Shown here: positions 51,021 to 59,990 of the stretch, piece after piece
Layout: each line of letters opens with the position of its first letter
Numbering within the stretch: the stretch's first letter is position 1
NCBI RefSeq assembly: GCF_024609785.1
Contig: NZ_JANHJQ010000013.1
Coordinates: 1-64,000 of the forward strand
From: Pseudalkalibacillus decolorationis
Lineage (GTDB): Bacteria > Bacillota > Bacilli > Bacillales > Fictibacillaceae
Length of the DNA: 64,000 nt
Direction: 5' to 3'
Made by a program: the position numbers and the translations under genes
The notes under the pieces: model-generated
The model's input: only the letters and a program-made list of their open reading frames with translations
Told to the model about the DNA's origin: nothing
The model's database searches: none

Positions 51021-52109
51021 ATGTTTCAAAAAAGACGTGAAAATCTACTCTCTCTTATGAAGGAAAGAGAAATGGACGCCGTTGTATTCGTTCCTGGTTC
51101 AAACCTGTATTATTTTACAGGCTTGAAATTAAAACAAAGCGAACGATTAACTCTTGCCATTTTAGCAAGAGACGGCAAGCTGACATTTTTAGCACCGCAA
51201 GTCGAATTAAGCAAAGTTGAAACGGTTGCAAATAAGTCAACCTTTTGGTACACGGATGAGGAGGGTCCGGCAAACGCGATTAGTCAATTAAAAGAACATG
51301 CCGGCTCTTTAGGTATTGTAGGTGTTGAGTTTGGTTACATGCGCGTTATGGAACAGAAAGCAGCTGAAGCAATTGGTTACGAGAATTTAGTTGATTTAAG
51401 TCATTGTATTAATGAATTGCGCATGCAAAAAGAGGCAAATGAAATTGAATTAATGAAAAAGGCTGTTCAAATTGTTGAAGAAAGCCTTGAGGCTACTTTA
51501 GATTATATAAAGCCAGGGGCAGTTGAAATTGAAATCGCCGCACAGCTTGAATATGAAATGAGACGGCGCGGGTCGGAAGGAACACCGTTTGGAACAATTG
51601 TTGCTTCCGGATATCGCGGTGCACTCCCGCATGGCCGTGCTGCTGATAAAAAAATCGAATCGGGAGATCTAATCGTTCTTGATTTCGGCTCCATCTATAA
51701 AGGCTATGTAGCGGATATTACAAGAACTGTAGCTGTAGGCGAAATTTCTGATGAATTAAAAAAAGTATACGAGATCGTCAAGAAAGCAAATGAAACGGCC
51801 ATAGAAGCTGTTAAACCCGGTGTGACAGCACATGATATTGATGAAACGGCTAGAAGTATTATTCGTGAAGCGGGTTTCGGACAATACTTCACACATCGAC
51901 TTGGACATGGACTTGGGTTAAGCGCACATGAGGACCCTTATATGATGCAACAAAATAACCTTGTTCTGAAATCGGGTATGGCATTTACAATTGAACCTGG
52001 CATTTATTTGAAGGATAAAGGCGGCGTTCGTATCGAAGATAACATTATTGTCACGGAAGAGGGCCATTTAAATTTAATGTCTTATACGAAAGATTTAATC
52101 GTCTTATAA
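51021..52109 (+). CDS. M24-family metallopeptidase (Xaa-Pro dipeptidase type)
   Basis: This 362-residue pita-bread peptidase has all five metal ligands in sequence context: Asp in LDFGSIYKG, Asp in VADITRT, His in HRLGHGLGLSAHE, Glu in TIEPGIYL and Glu in VRIEDNI. An N-terminal creatinase-like domain (about 1-125) precedes the catalytic domain. Because the metal ligands are intact it is a peptidase rather than a metal-free creatinase. It is expected to cleave X-Pro or a related peptide bond in whatever the OPT transporter imports. AAGGAGG precedes the ATG. Confidence 0.87.
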   Translation: MFQKRRENLLSLMKEREMDAVVFVPGSNLYYFTGLKLKQSERLTLAILARDGKLTFLAPQVELSKVETVANKSTFWYTDEEGPANAISQLKEHAGSLGIVGVEFGYMRVMEQKAAEAIGYENLVDLSHCINELRMQKEANEIELMKKAVQIVEESLEATLDYIKPGAVEIEIAAQLEYEMRRRGSEGTPFGTIVASGYRGALPHGRAADKKIESGDLIVLDFGSIYKGYVADITRTVAVGEISDELKKVYEIVKKANETAIEAVKPGVTAHDIDETARSIIREAGFGQYFTHRLGHGLGLSAHEDPYMMQQNNLVLKSGMAFTIEPGIYLKDKGGVRIEDNIIVTEEGHLNLMSYTKDLIVL

Positions 52110-52123
52110 GAAAGGAGGTTCCG

Positions 52124-53338
52124 ATGACTGTTACCGAAATAAATATTGAAAAAATCCGTAAAGATATGCCGCTTCATGAAAAATACGCTTATCTTAACAC
52201 TGCTGCCGCTTCCGCTATGCCGCAGCCAGTAGTGGATGTTATAACAGATTACTTGCAAAAACAAGCAAGCATTGGTCCTTACTTGCCTGCTTTCCGTAAA
52301 GAAACATATGCCAAAGTCGAATTGATTCGTGAAAAAGCAGCAGCATTTATCGGAGCGACAAAAGAGGAAGTGGCCTTCGTTCCAAATGGTTCAATGCCTA
52401 TAAACTATGTGTCGGGCGGTTTGCATTGGCATAAAGGCGATGAGGTGATCGTTCCTGATACGGAAATGTTAAGCAACTATGTGCCATGGCTTGCTTTGGA
52501 GAAAAAAGGCGTTAAATTGAATGTTTTAAAAACAGGTACGGATTGTGTTATCGATGTAAAGGAACTTGAAAAGTTAATCACTCCTAACACCCGGCTCATC
52601 ACATTCGCTTATATGCCAAATGCTTCAGGAGCATTTCAGCCTGCAAAAGAAATTTGCCGTCTTGCTAAAAAACATAACGTCCTGACAGTAGTTAATGCAA
52701 ATCAAACACTTGGATTAGTCCCAATGAATGTAAATGATCTAGATTGTGATTTCTTAATTAGTTGCGGCCGCAAATGGCTTAGAGGACCTGAAGGCTCAGG
52801 TATCATTTATGTTCGCCAAGAATTGATCAAAGATGTAACTCCAATCATGATCGGTTGGGGAGGTGCGGATTGGGATTTTAAGAAAAATGAATATTCTTTC
52901 CCTTCTACAGCAAAACGTTTTGAGCCAGGGTGCCTTGTAATTCCAAGTATTTTAGGATTAGGTGCAGCGATCGATTATGCGAACGAAATAGGAATTGAAA
53001 GCATTTATAATCGTGTAAAAGAATTAACTGTATATATGGTTGAACACCTCAAAATGGTTCCCGGTGTTACGATTTACGGGCCTGAAAACATTGAAAACCG
53101 CATATCAATCACACCTTTTAATGTCGAAGGATTGTCGCCTGATCACATAACAGAATATTTAGAAGAACACGGCATCATTATTGAAGCTGGCACATTTATG
53201 GCAAATACGATTATGGAACGATATAAGATAAACAAAATGGCTCGTTTTTCACCGCATTACTTTAATACTGAAGACGAAATTGATCGGGCTGTTGCTTTAA
53301 TCAAAGAATTAGGAGAAAACGGGGATGCAGGTAAATAA
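52124..53338 (+). CDS. class V aminotransferase-fold PLP enzyme
   Basis: This 404-residue fold-type I PLP enzyme resembles the cysteine desulfurase / isopenicillin-N epimerase / EgtE C-S lyase group. The N-terminus YAYLNTAAASAMPQPVVD, the substrate loop FVPNGSMPINYVSGGLHW and the PLP-lysine region LISCGRKWLRGPEGSGIIYV are visible. No C-terminal desulfurase cysteine loop is evident, so sulfur mobilisation is unlikely; lyase, epimerase or kynureninase-like chemistry is more probable. It follows the M24 peptidase by 14 bp and would process the released amino acid. GGAGG precedes the ATG. Confidence 0.78.
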   Translation: MTVTEINIEKIRKDMPLHEKYAYLNTAAASAMPQPVVDVITDYLQKQASIGPYLPAFRKETYAKVELIREKAAAFIGATKEEVAFVPNGSMPINYVSGGLHWHKGDEVIVPDTEMLSNYVPWLALEKKGVKLNVLKTGTDCVIDVKELEKLITPNTRLITFAYMPNASGAFQPAKEICRLAKKHNVLTVVNANQTLGLVPMNVNDLDCDFLISCGRKWLRGPEGSGIIYVRQELIKDVTPIMIGWGGADWDFKKNEYSFPSTAKRFEPGCLVIPSILGLGAAIDYANEIGIESIYNRVKELTVYMVEHLKMVPGVTIYGPENIENRISITPFNVEGLSPDHITEYLEEHGIIIEAGTFMANTIMERYKINKMARFSPHYFNTEDEIDRAVALIKELGENGDAGK

Positions 53339-53356
53339 AGCCTTGATCATTCCAAA

Positions 53357-53411
53357 AACATGTTGATTTTAGAGCTATTTCCAAAAGGAATGGGTCTAAA
53401 ATCAACATGTC
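53357..53411. terminator. long hairpin between convergent genes
   Basis: ACATGTTGATTTTAGA (53358-53373) is perfectly repeated in inverse at 53395-53410. Located between the converging PLP-enzyme and iclR genes, it probably terminates both, though T runs are short. Confidence 0.65.
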
Positions 53412-53438
53412 ATGGTTTACAAAAAACAGATTCCTGAT

Positions 53439-54209
53439 TTATTCCTTATAGTAACGATAGCTGTATTGGTCAAAATAACGTTGAATTTTTTCCGATGCAT
53501 GTTGTAGTATTTTTAATGTTTCTGGAACTTTTTCCTCAGGCATACGGTATTCCGGTCCTGCTATTGTTAGTGAAGCAATAATTTCCTCCTTACTATTAAA
53601 CAGCGGTACTCCTAGTCCGAATACAGAGTGCGAGTATTCCCCAATGGAAAAGCACCATCCTTGTTTTCGAATCTTCTCTAAATCTAACCACATGTCTTCA
53701 GGATCTGAAATCGTTATAGGAGTAAATTTCTGAATTCCTTTATTGATAATTTCAATCTGCTTTTCCTCTGGAAGGTAGGCCATGATCGTTTTACAAGATG
53801 CACCGACGTAAAGAGGAGTTCTTGTTCCCATAGTAACCGTAAACTTAATGGTTTGGGAACTTTCTGCAATTTCTACCGTTACACCTTCTGCCCCGTCAAG
53901 CCATGTTAAAAATACAGACTCTTCGATTTCCTCTGAAAGACTTTTCATAATTGGAAAAACGAAATCGGAAAGATTCATTTTTTCTTTTACGATTTGACCG
54001 TATTCTAAAAAGCGAAGTCCCAATTCATATTTTTTTGTATCTGGATTTTGAATCAAAAATCCATGACTTTCAAATGTAGACAATATTCTATAAATAATAG
54101 AATGACTAATATTCATTTCTTTTGCCAACTCACGTACACCCCATGAAGGGTTTCGTTTATTGAAATATTTGAGAACCTCTAATGAATTATCTAACGTTTT
54201 TAATGCCAT
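53439..54209 (-). CDS. IclR-family regulator of the OPT and hydantoinase operons
   Basis: This 256-residue regulator has a winged HTH (WGVRELAKEMNISHSIIYRILSTF, about 23-46) and an IclR effector domain (about 75-250; GTRTPLYVGASCKTIMAYL, then FSIGEYSHSVFGLGVPLF). It lies between the OPT/M24/PLP operon (convergent) and the HyuBA operon (same strand, downstream of it). A 17-bp palindrome found 14 bp before its own start also occurs before both operons, so it most likely controls all three. GGAGGTGC precedes the ATG. Confidence 0.85.
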   Translation of the reverse strand: MALKTLDNSLEVLKYFNKRNPSWGVRELAKEMNISHSIIYRILSTFESHGFLIQNPDTKKYELGLRFLEYGQIVKEKMNLSDFVFPIMKSLSEEIEESVFLTWLDGAEGVTVEIAESSQTIKFTVTMGTRTPLYVGASCKTIMAYLPEEKQIEIINKGIQKFTPITISDPEDMWLDLEKIRKQGWCFSIGEYSHSVFGLGVPLFNSKEEIIASLTIAGPEYRMPEEKVPETLKILQHASEKIQRYFDQYSYRYYKE

Positions 54210-54223
54210 GTTGCACCTCCTTT

Positions 54224-54240
54224 GTCTCTATATTAGAACC
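54224..54240. promoter_or_regulatory. shared 17-bp operator, site 2 (iclR own promoter)
   Basis: GTCTCTATATTAGAACC is an imperfect copy of the GTNTCTATNNTAGANNC palindrome, located just upstream of the IclR start codon; autoregulation is expected. Confidence 0.55.
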
Positions 54241-54349
54241 ATTTTGTGTTTATTATAGATTGAAATAGAAAGCTTTTCAATATAATTCAACCGAAAATGA
54301 AGTACTCTGAATGGAAAAGGAACCATCGCTTGTTTGGATCTAAAGAGTA

Positions 54350-54463
54350 AAGAGGATGACCTAAAAGGACTCTTCAAAGTTAAAGTGTTTTAACCCAAGT
54401 AAAGCCCTTATGAACCAACGTTTCATAAGGGCTTTATATTTATATTTAGGGGTCATCCTCTAT
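54350..54463. terminator. nested inverted repeats after hyuB
   Basis: An inner stem AAAGCCCTTATGA/TCATAAGGGCTTT (54401-54413 with 54423-54435) lies inside outer arms AGAGGATGACCTA and TAGGGGTCATCCTCT (54351-54363 and 54447-54461). The whole can fold into one long hairpin about 110 bp across, 45 bp after the hyuB stop on the minus strand. It probably ends that operon. Confidence 0.6.
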
Positions 54464-54506
54464 CTTGTACTGAACAAGATGAAGGACGGCTTTCTCTCGA
54501 TAGTTT

Positions 54507-56255
54507 CTATTCTGATTTTCTATTTTTCCGTTCGAAAGTCAGATCTTGCACCTCAAACGTTTCTGAATGAACCATAACACCGAATGTTTCCTTAGCTTGT
54601 TCAAGAGTGATGTATCCGTTCTTTGCATCTTTCGCTACTTTTTCCGCTGGTCGATCGTATGGATTACCATATCCGCCTCCTGTTGCGGTGACGAGTTGAA
54701 CGACATCGCCCTTGTTTAGCGGATACCTCGCTGTAATGCCAAACGGACCGTCTGTTTCTCCATTTGCCTTTTTAATGAAAACATAGTTTGGAGATCCGCT
54801 TTCTCCGTCTTTCATTCCCCACGGTGCGAATTTGTGACGGCCAAAGATCACCGACAGCTTTTGATTGTCACTTAATGCTTGATAAGAGCGAATAACACCT
54901 GATCCACCAATATATTCTCCGGCTCCAGCTCCGTCACAGCGGAAGTTGTATTCATCGACCATTACGCCATATCTTGTCTCGGCCACTTCAATCGGAACGT
55001 TATAGGTTTCACCAGGCCCCATACAAAACTGGCCTCGTGCTCCATCCATACCTTGTCCTGCTCCCCAGCCGCCTACAGATGGTTCGACAATTAAAAAGGG
55101 ATCTTTCGAATCTTGATGATTTCCTGTTAAGACGACTGAGCAAACAGACATCAAATGACCTGCAGTCAATCTATCAGGTGTAACAGGTGCGAGCGCTTCC
55201 CAAATAGCTTCTGCTCCGCAAATCCGCCCTTCAAAATTCATCGAAACAGGTGCTGGGCGTTCAGCCGAAACAATCGATCTCTCGTCTGTAATAATTTTTA
55301 ATGGGGCAAAAAAGCCATCGTTTACATTTTGAGTGGGCCTAATGACCCCTAAATACATGACACGTACACTTGCAAGTAAACCATAGTATGAACAATTGAC
55401 AGGTGTCGACACTTGAGGGTGGGTGCCTCTGAAATCACAAATAAACGCATCATCTGTAATTGTTACCTTCACTTGAACCTTATACGGCCCGCCTGCATTA
55501 TCTTCAATATAGGTTTCAGCAGTAAAGGATCCTATTGGCAATTTAGTCAATTCTTTTCGCGCCAGCTGTTCTCCTTGATCTAATAAATGTTCGATCGAAG
55601 CCTCAACTAAATCTTTCCCGTATTTGTCGCATAATTCAATAAACCTTTTCGCACCTGTCTTTAATGCGGCTACTTGAGCCCACATATCGCCGAGTGACAA
55701 GTCAGGAAAGCGAACATTTGACTCAATTATATCGACAACTGCCTGATTGACGTTGCCTTCATGAAATAGTTTAACACCCGGAAGCTGTAATCCTTCCTGA
55801 TAAATTTCGGTAGAATCTGTTGTAAACGAACCGGCATCTTTTCCTCCTACTTCCGTCCAATGCCCTTTATTCGCCGAAAAGGCAACCAACTCACCCTTAT
55901 GAAAGATCGGCATTACCAAACCGACATCTGATAAATGCGATCCGCCGCCGACATACGGATCATTAATAATGATAATATCTCCGTCTTTTAAATCCTTGCC
56001 ATCATTATATCTTTCCAAGACAGATTCAACCATCGGACTTAACATTCCAATAAAGCTCGCAACACCGTTCCCTTGACTGATCAATTTTCCTTTTGCATTT
56101 GTTAAGCCGCATGCGTAATCGAGCACTTCATAAATAATCGGGCTCATCGATGTGCGGGCAAGCGCATAAAACATCTCATCTCCAATGGACATTAACGAAT
56201 CTTTAATAATTTCGATTGTAAATGGATTTATTTCACTTTTTGTTTGCGATAGCAT
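54507..56255 (-). CDS. hyuB: hydantoinase B / oxoprolinase beta-type subunit
   Basis: The 582-residue HyuB-family subunit has VLDYACGLTNAKG near the start, DIIIINDPYVGGGSHLSDV, the glycine-rich GGWGAGQGMDGARGQF and the C-terminal ATGGGYGNPYDRP. With HyuA it forms an ATP-dependent enzyme opening cyclic amides: hydantoins, 5-oxoproline or N-methylhydantoin. The start lies two bases after the hyuA stop, so both are co-translated. The substrate is not certain. The length fits hydantoinase or acetone-carboxylase-like B subunits. Confidence 0.87.
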   Translation of the reverse strand: MLSQTKSEINPFTIEIIKDSLMSIGDEMFYALARTSMSPIIYEVLDYACGLTNAKGKLISQGNGVASFIGMLSPMVESVLERYNDGKDLKDGDIIIINDPYVGGGSHLSDVGLVMPIFHKGELVAFSANKGHWTEVGGKDAGSFTTDSTEIYQEGLQLPGVKLFHEGNVNQAVVDIIESNVRFPDLSLGDMWAQVAALKTGAKRFIELCDKYGKDLVEASIEHLLDQGEQLARKELTKLPIGSFTAETYIEDNAGGPYKVQVKVTITDDAFICDFRGTHPQVSTPVNCSYYGLLASVRVMYLGVIRPTQNVNDGFFAPLKIITDERSIVSAERPAPVSMNFEGRICGAEAIWEALAPVTPDRLTAGHLMSVCSVVLTGNHQDSKDPFLIVEPSVGGWGAGQGMDGARGQFCMGPGETYNVPIEVAETRYGVMVDEYNFRCDGAGAGEYIGGSGVIRSYQALSDNQKLSVIFGRHKFAPWGMKDGESGSPNYVFIKKANGETDGPFGITARYPLNKGDVVQLVTATGGGYGNPYDRPAEKVAKDAKNGYITLEQAKETFGVMVHSETFEVQDLTFERKNRKSE

Positions 56256-56257
56256 TT

Positions 56258-58303
56258 TTATTTCACTCCTGTATGAACAATTAGATTACCATAATCGTCA
56301 ACTATGAGAGATTGTCCTGGATAAAGAACGGTAGAAGATGAGCGTTCTTCGACAATCGCTGGGCCTTCCACTTTCATGCCTGGCTCTAGAAAATCTCGTG
56401 AATAAATGCCTGTTTCCATCCAGCCTTCTTCCTCGTAGTAAACGTTACGTTTTTCTTTTAAAGCAGCATCCAATGATCTACCAGTCGCTGTTAATTTTTG
56501 CAGCACCGGCTTGTCTACTTTTCCGAAGGCTGTTACATGTAAATTCACAATTTCCGTTGGTGTATCAGGAAGTTTAAACGTATAATTTTGCTCATGAAGG
56601 TGATGGAATCGCTCAATGATTTCTGTTAGCGTTTCCCTTGTCCAAGCACCAGTTGGAACGGGAACCTTGACCGTGTGCTCCTGCCCTAAATATCGCATAT
56701 CAGCCAAGTGGCTAAACATGATGCGATTTTCTTCGACTCCCTCTTCTTTAAATTGGGATACGGCCTGTGAATCCAGTTTTTCCCACTCCCCGTTTAATGA
56801 TGTTAAATCCACTTCTTTCAGGCGCTTAATATGCGTTTGGATAAAGTCATGTCGTAAATCGGTCATCAACATTCCCCATGCAGAAAATACGGAAGAAGCA
56901 ACAGGTACAATGACCTTTTTAACCCCTAATTCTTTCGCAAGTGCAGGCGCATGCATCGCCCCGCCGCCGCCAAATGCAACCAATGAAAATTCGCTTGGAT
57001 CATATCCTTTGCGAACAGAAATTAACTTTAACGCATTCAACATATTCGAATTTGCAATTCGAATGATACCTAAAGCGGCTTCTTCTTCTGTCGTGTCATA
57101 AGGCTTCGCTATTTTTTCATCAACCGCCGCTTTTACCTTTTCTAAATCTACCTCATAATCAAAATTTTCTTTTGAAAGGCGGCCGGTGACGAGATTTGCA
57201 TCGGTTGTAGTGGGTTCTGTTCCGCCCTTACCGTAAGCGACTGGACCTGGTGTAGACCCTGCAGACTGCGGTCCTACCTTCAATGAACCGCTCTCATCAA
57301 TCCAAGCAATCGAGCCGCCGCCGTTCCCGATTTCGATAATGTCTACGACCGGAACTTTAATCGGGTAACCAGACGTTCTTTCCGATTTTTCAATATAGTA
57401 ATCTGTTGTGATTTTCACTTTACCGTTGCTGATTAAGGAACATTTAGCTGTTGTTCCACCGATGTCAAATGCTATAATATTTTCTTCCCCTAAAATCTCA
57501 CCTAAAACAGCAGATCCATAAATCCCGGCAACCGGTCCGGATTCGACCATATTTATCGGTGTTTGTTTTGCCTGTTCAAAGGTTGTCGTCCCGCCGTTAG
57601 ACTGCATAATATAATTGTTGCCGTTCACGCTATGTTCGTGCAATTTAATAGAAAGATTGTCAATATAAGAAGCGGCAATCGGTTTAACATACGAATTAAA
57701 AACCGTTGTACTTGATCTTTCGTATTCCCGCCATTCTTTTGTTACCTCGTGTGAAGCTGTAACCGCAACTTCCGGCCACAACTGTTGAATGAGCTCAACC
57801 GTTTTCTGTTCATGAATAGGATTGACGTAAGAATGTAGGTACGATACAGCAATCGCTTCTACCTTTTCCTTTTTAAAGAAGGAAAGAGCTTCTTTAATTT
57901 GCTCTTCGTTTAATGAGGTCATTACTTCCCCTTTGTAATTCAATCGTTCTTCCACTTCAAAGCGTAAGTAACGCTCGACAAACGGAGTTGGTTTTTGATA
58001 GCGGAAATTATAAAGGTCCGGTCTGTTTCCTCTCGCGATTTCTAGGAGATCTCTCGTTCCTTTTGTAGTAATTAAGCCTGTCTTTACTCCTTTACGTTCA
58101 GTAAGAGCATTGATTACAACCGTTGAACCATGAATAAACGTTTCAATTGACTTTGGATCAATGCCGCTTTGGTCAATAACATTGATTACACCTTTTTCAA
58201 AATGAGGCGGAGTCGTATGAGCTTTAGCAAAACCGAATTCTCCTTTATCATTAACATAAACTAAGTCAGTGAATGTCCCGCCAATATCTGTAGCAATCCT
58301 CAT
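56258..58303 (-). CDS. hyuA: hydantoinase A / oxoprolinase alpha-type subunit
   Basis: This 681-residue ATP-using subunit has the N-terminal phosphate-binding DIGGTFTDLVYV, ESGPVAGIYGSAVLG, a second ATPase motif FDIGGTTAKCSL, and GNGGGSIAWID and FGGGGAMHAPALA. It is the ASKHA-type partner of HyuB and provides ATP-driven ring activation. The start is ATG 58303 behind AAAGGGG; the in-frame ATG at 58351 lacks a ribosome site. The 17-bp shared operator lies 61 bp upstream. Confidence 0.88.
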   Translation of the reverse strand: MRIATDIGGTFTDLVYVNDKGEFGFAKAHTTPPHFEKGVINVIDQSGIDPKSIETFIHGSTVVINALTERKGVKTGLITTKGTRDLLEIARGNRPDLYNFRYQKPTPFVERYLRFEVEERLNYKGEVMTSLNEEQIKEALSFFKKEKVEAIAVSYLHSYVNPIHEQKTVELIQQLWPEVAVTASHEVTKEWREYERSSTTVFNSYVKPIAASYIDNLSIKLHEHSVNGNNYIMQSNGGTTTFEQAKQTPINMVESGPVAGIYGSAVLGEILGEENIIAFDIGGTTAKCSLISNGKVKITTDYYIEKSERTSGYPIKVPVVDIIEIGNGGGSIAWIDESGSLKVGPQSAGSTPGPVAYGKGGTEPTTTDANLVTGRLSKENFDYEVDLEKVKAAVDEKIAKPYDTTEEEAALGIIRIANSNMLNALKLISVRKGYDPSEFSLVAFGGGGAMHAPALAKELGVKKVIVPVASSVFSAWGMLMTDLRHDFIQTHIKRLKEVDLTSLNGEWEKLDSQAVSQFKEEGVEENRIMFSHLADMRYLGQEHTVKVPVPTGAWTRETLTEIIERFHHLHEQNYTFKLPDTPTEIVNLHVTAFGKVDKPVLQKLTATGRSLDAALKEKRNVYYEEEGWMETGIYSRDFLEPGMKVEGPAIVEERSSSTVLYPGQSLIVDDYGNLIVHTGVK

Positions 58304-58363
58304 GTTAATCCCCTTTCTACATTCGCTTGTCATCATTTTGTAAAACAACAAGAATAATATTTC

Positions 58364-58380
58364 GTCTCTATAATAGATAC
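58364..58380. promoter_or_regulatory. shared 17-bp operator, site 3 (hyuAB operon)
   Basis: GTCTCTATAATAGATAC is the best palindromic copy of the operator, 61 bp upstream of hyuA. Read on the minus strand it is GTATCTATTATAGAGAC. The remaining bases to 58712 hold a small hairpin ACACTCC/GGGGTGT at 58549-58576 and no gene. Confidence 0.65.
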
Positions 58381-58712
58381 ACTGGTTCTTAAATTGATAA
58401 TTTAATTATAAACACTAAACACAGAATTTTCAATATGTATAATTTTATGATTACTTTCATATAATTAAATTCCGAATCAAATGATAGAAATGATGGTAAG
58501 GTGAATAACCGACAAACTTGAAGCAGAAGTTTAATAGATTTTTTATAACACTCCAAAAGTTTGCTATGGGGTGTTTTTATACGTGTAATCAGGTGGAAGG
58601 AACAGGAATAAAGAATCAAATTAGTTTTCCATATATATGGTTAATTGGGATTATTGACTAGTAATCTATTTGTTATAAACTATTATTGTATACATAAAAG
58701 GAGGAGTAAGAA

Positions 58713-59087
58713 ATGAAATTGAAAAAGATCAGTGCAGTTTTATTCGCTTTTGTCTGTATGTTTATGTTTCCGTTTTTATCAGTGAATGCGGGAGGTTGGG
58801 ATTATTTAGGGGGAGAAAGTTTTTACGAGGATAGTCATGTGCATTCCTCTACTGGCGGAGATTATAGGGTTTGTCGGGATAGTTCTGGTCCATCTCGGGC
58901 GATAGAAGTTGAATTATGGGAGTACGATCCGGAAAGTTATAATGATTATGTTGGACAAAGATATCTGTCACCAGGGGAATGTGGAGTTTTCCGTAGTATT
59001 GGTGGCTTTGTTGATGGTGGAAATGAAGCGGAGTTTTTTGCGAAAAACAGATCTAGTTCTTTGATCTATGCTACTTTTTGGGATTAA
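58713..59087 (+). CDS. small secreted protein of unknown function, 124 aa
   Basis: A typical signal peptide (KLKKISAVLFAFVCMFMF...VNA, cleavage near residue 26) precedes a mature chain of about 98 residues. It is acidic and rich in Gly, Ser and Tyr, with exactly two cysteines (YRVCRDSS and PGECGVFRS) that could form a disulfide. The pattern suggests a small beta-sheet exoprotein, perhaps a bacteriocin-like or surface peptide. No family is recognised. AAGGAGGAG precedes the ATG. It stands alone, with a TTGACT/TATAAA-like promoter at about 58655-58680. Confidence 0.6.
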   Translation: MKLKKISAVLFAFVCMFMFPFLSVNAGGWDYLGGESFYEDSHVHSSTGGDYRVCRDSSGPSRAIEVELWEYDPESYNDYVGQRYLSPGECGVFRSIGGFVDGGNEAEFFAKNRSSSLIYATFWD

Positions 59088-59292
59088 TTGACTAACTGAT
59101 TGCAAAATCTGACTGTGAAACTGAATAGATTAATAATGGTAGTCAATTTCCACATGAACCGTATTCGACGCGAGTTTTACGGATGAAAAGAGAACAGGGA
59201 TTCAGAATTTAGAGGAGCAGGAGACTTTTATCCTCTTTTAACCAAATAAAAAATGGCCTCAGAAATCAAAATTCTGGGGCTGTTTGTATGTT

Positions 59293-59684
59293 CTACACTT
59301 TTTGATTTACCCCATAAAGGTACATTCCTAATAGTTTTGTAGAATCTTCAACTGTCACTGGTCCTTGCATTTTCATAAGACTTGATACATTTTTTAATTC
59401 TCTTAAAAGCTTCTATGAATCATGATATTTTCTTTAAGTGGAGCAACTTGAAGTGATACGACTTCCGATGGATTATACTTGTCATCAGCTAGAAAGATTT
59501 AACCTGATCTAGTGATAAACCCAACTCCTTTAAAGATAGGATTTGTTGCAACCGTGAAATCTCAGATTCATTATATAGCCTCTGTCCGGAATCAGAATGA
59601 CCAAGATTTGATCATAATACGTAAGGTTCGAACTGTTAATCCTGTTAACTTTGCAAGTTCTCCAACCTTCCACTGTCTTTTCAT
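59293..59684 (-). pseudogene. MerR-family regulator, frameshifted
   Basis: Starting at ATG 59684 behind AGAGGATG, the frame gives KRQWKVGELAKLTGLTVRTLR, a standard MerR HTH. It then loses frame: the continuation YNESEISRLQQILSLKELGLSLDQV is in another frame, and the helical tail (PSEVVSLQVAPLKENIM, LLRELKNVSSLMKMQ, TKLLGMYLYG) needs at least one more shift. At least two indels disrupt the gene, which ends at 59293. Its MerR-type promoter upstream is intact. Confidence 0.75.
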
Positions 59685-59724
59685 AATCATCCTCTTTTTG
59701 CGCTAGCCATTTTCCGGTAACTTC

Positions 59725-59755
59725 AATATAAAACGTTACGTTGCGTCATGTTCAA
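59725..59755 (-). promoter_or_regulatory. MerR-type promoter with 19-bp spacer
   Basis: TTGAAC (59750-59755) and TATATT (59725-59730) on the minus strand are 19 bp apart. The spacer carries the near-palindromic GACGCAACGTAACGTT. The over-long spacer is the hallmark of MerR-activated promoters. It now drives only the broken MerR gene. Confidence 0.65.
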
Positions 59756-59873
59756 GTCTAAAATTGAAAATTTGGTGGTATATTGTCCATCTCCGTTCTT
59801 TTGGAAGATTACCATTTTACATATGTTCATTTTTGCAAACTTTGAATATACAAATATTGCACATTGGAAACAC

Positions 59874-59902
59874 TTACATCAGCCTTGTTAAGGCGTTATA
59901 AT
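59874..59902 (+). promoter_or_regulatory. promoter of the ascorbate-type PTS operon
   Basis: TTACAT (59874-59879), 17 bp, TATAAT (59897-59902) precedes the regulator gene by about 90 bp. The spacer holds the small palindrome GCCTTGTTAAGGC. Confidence 0.6.
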
Positions 59903-59990
59903 AGGTTTATAAGATGATCATCAAAAAGTTAACCGTACAATTATGCAAAAATATACTGGATAGATAGTTCTATAGATTAGGGGGATCCCG

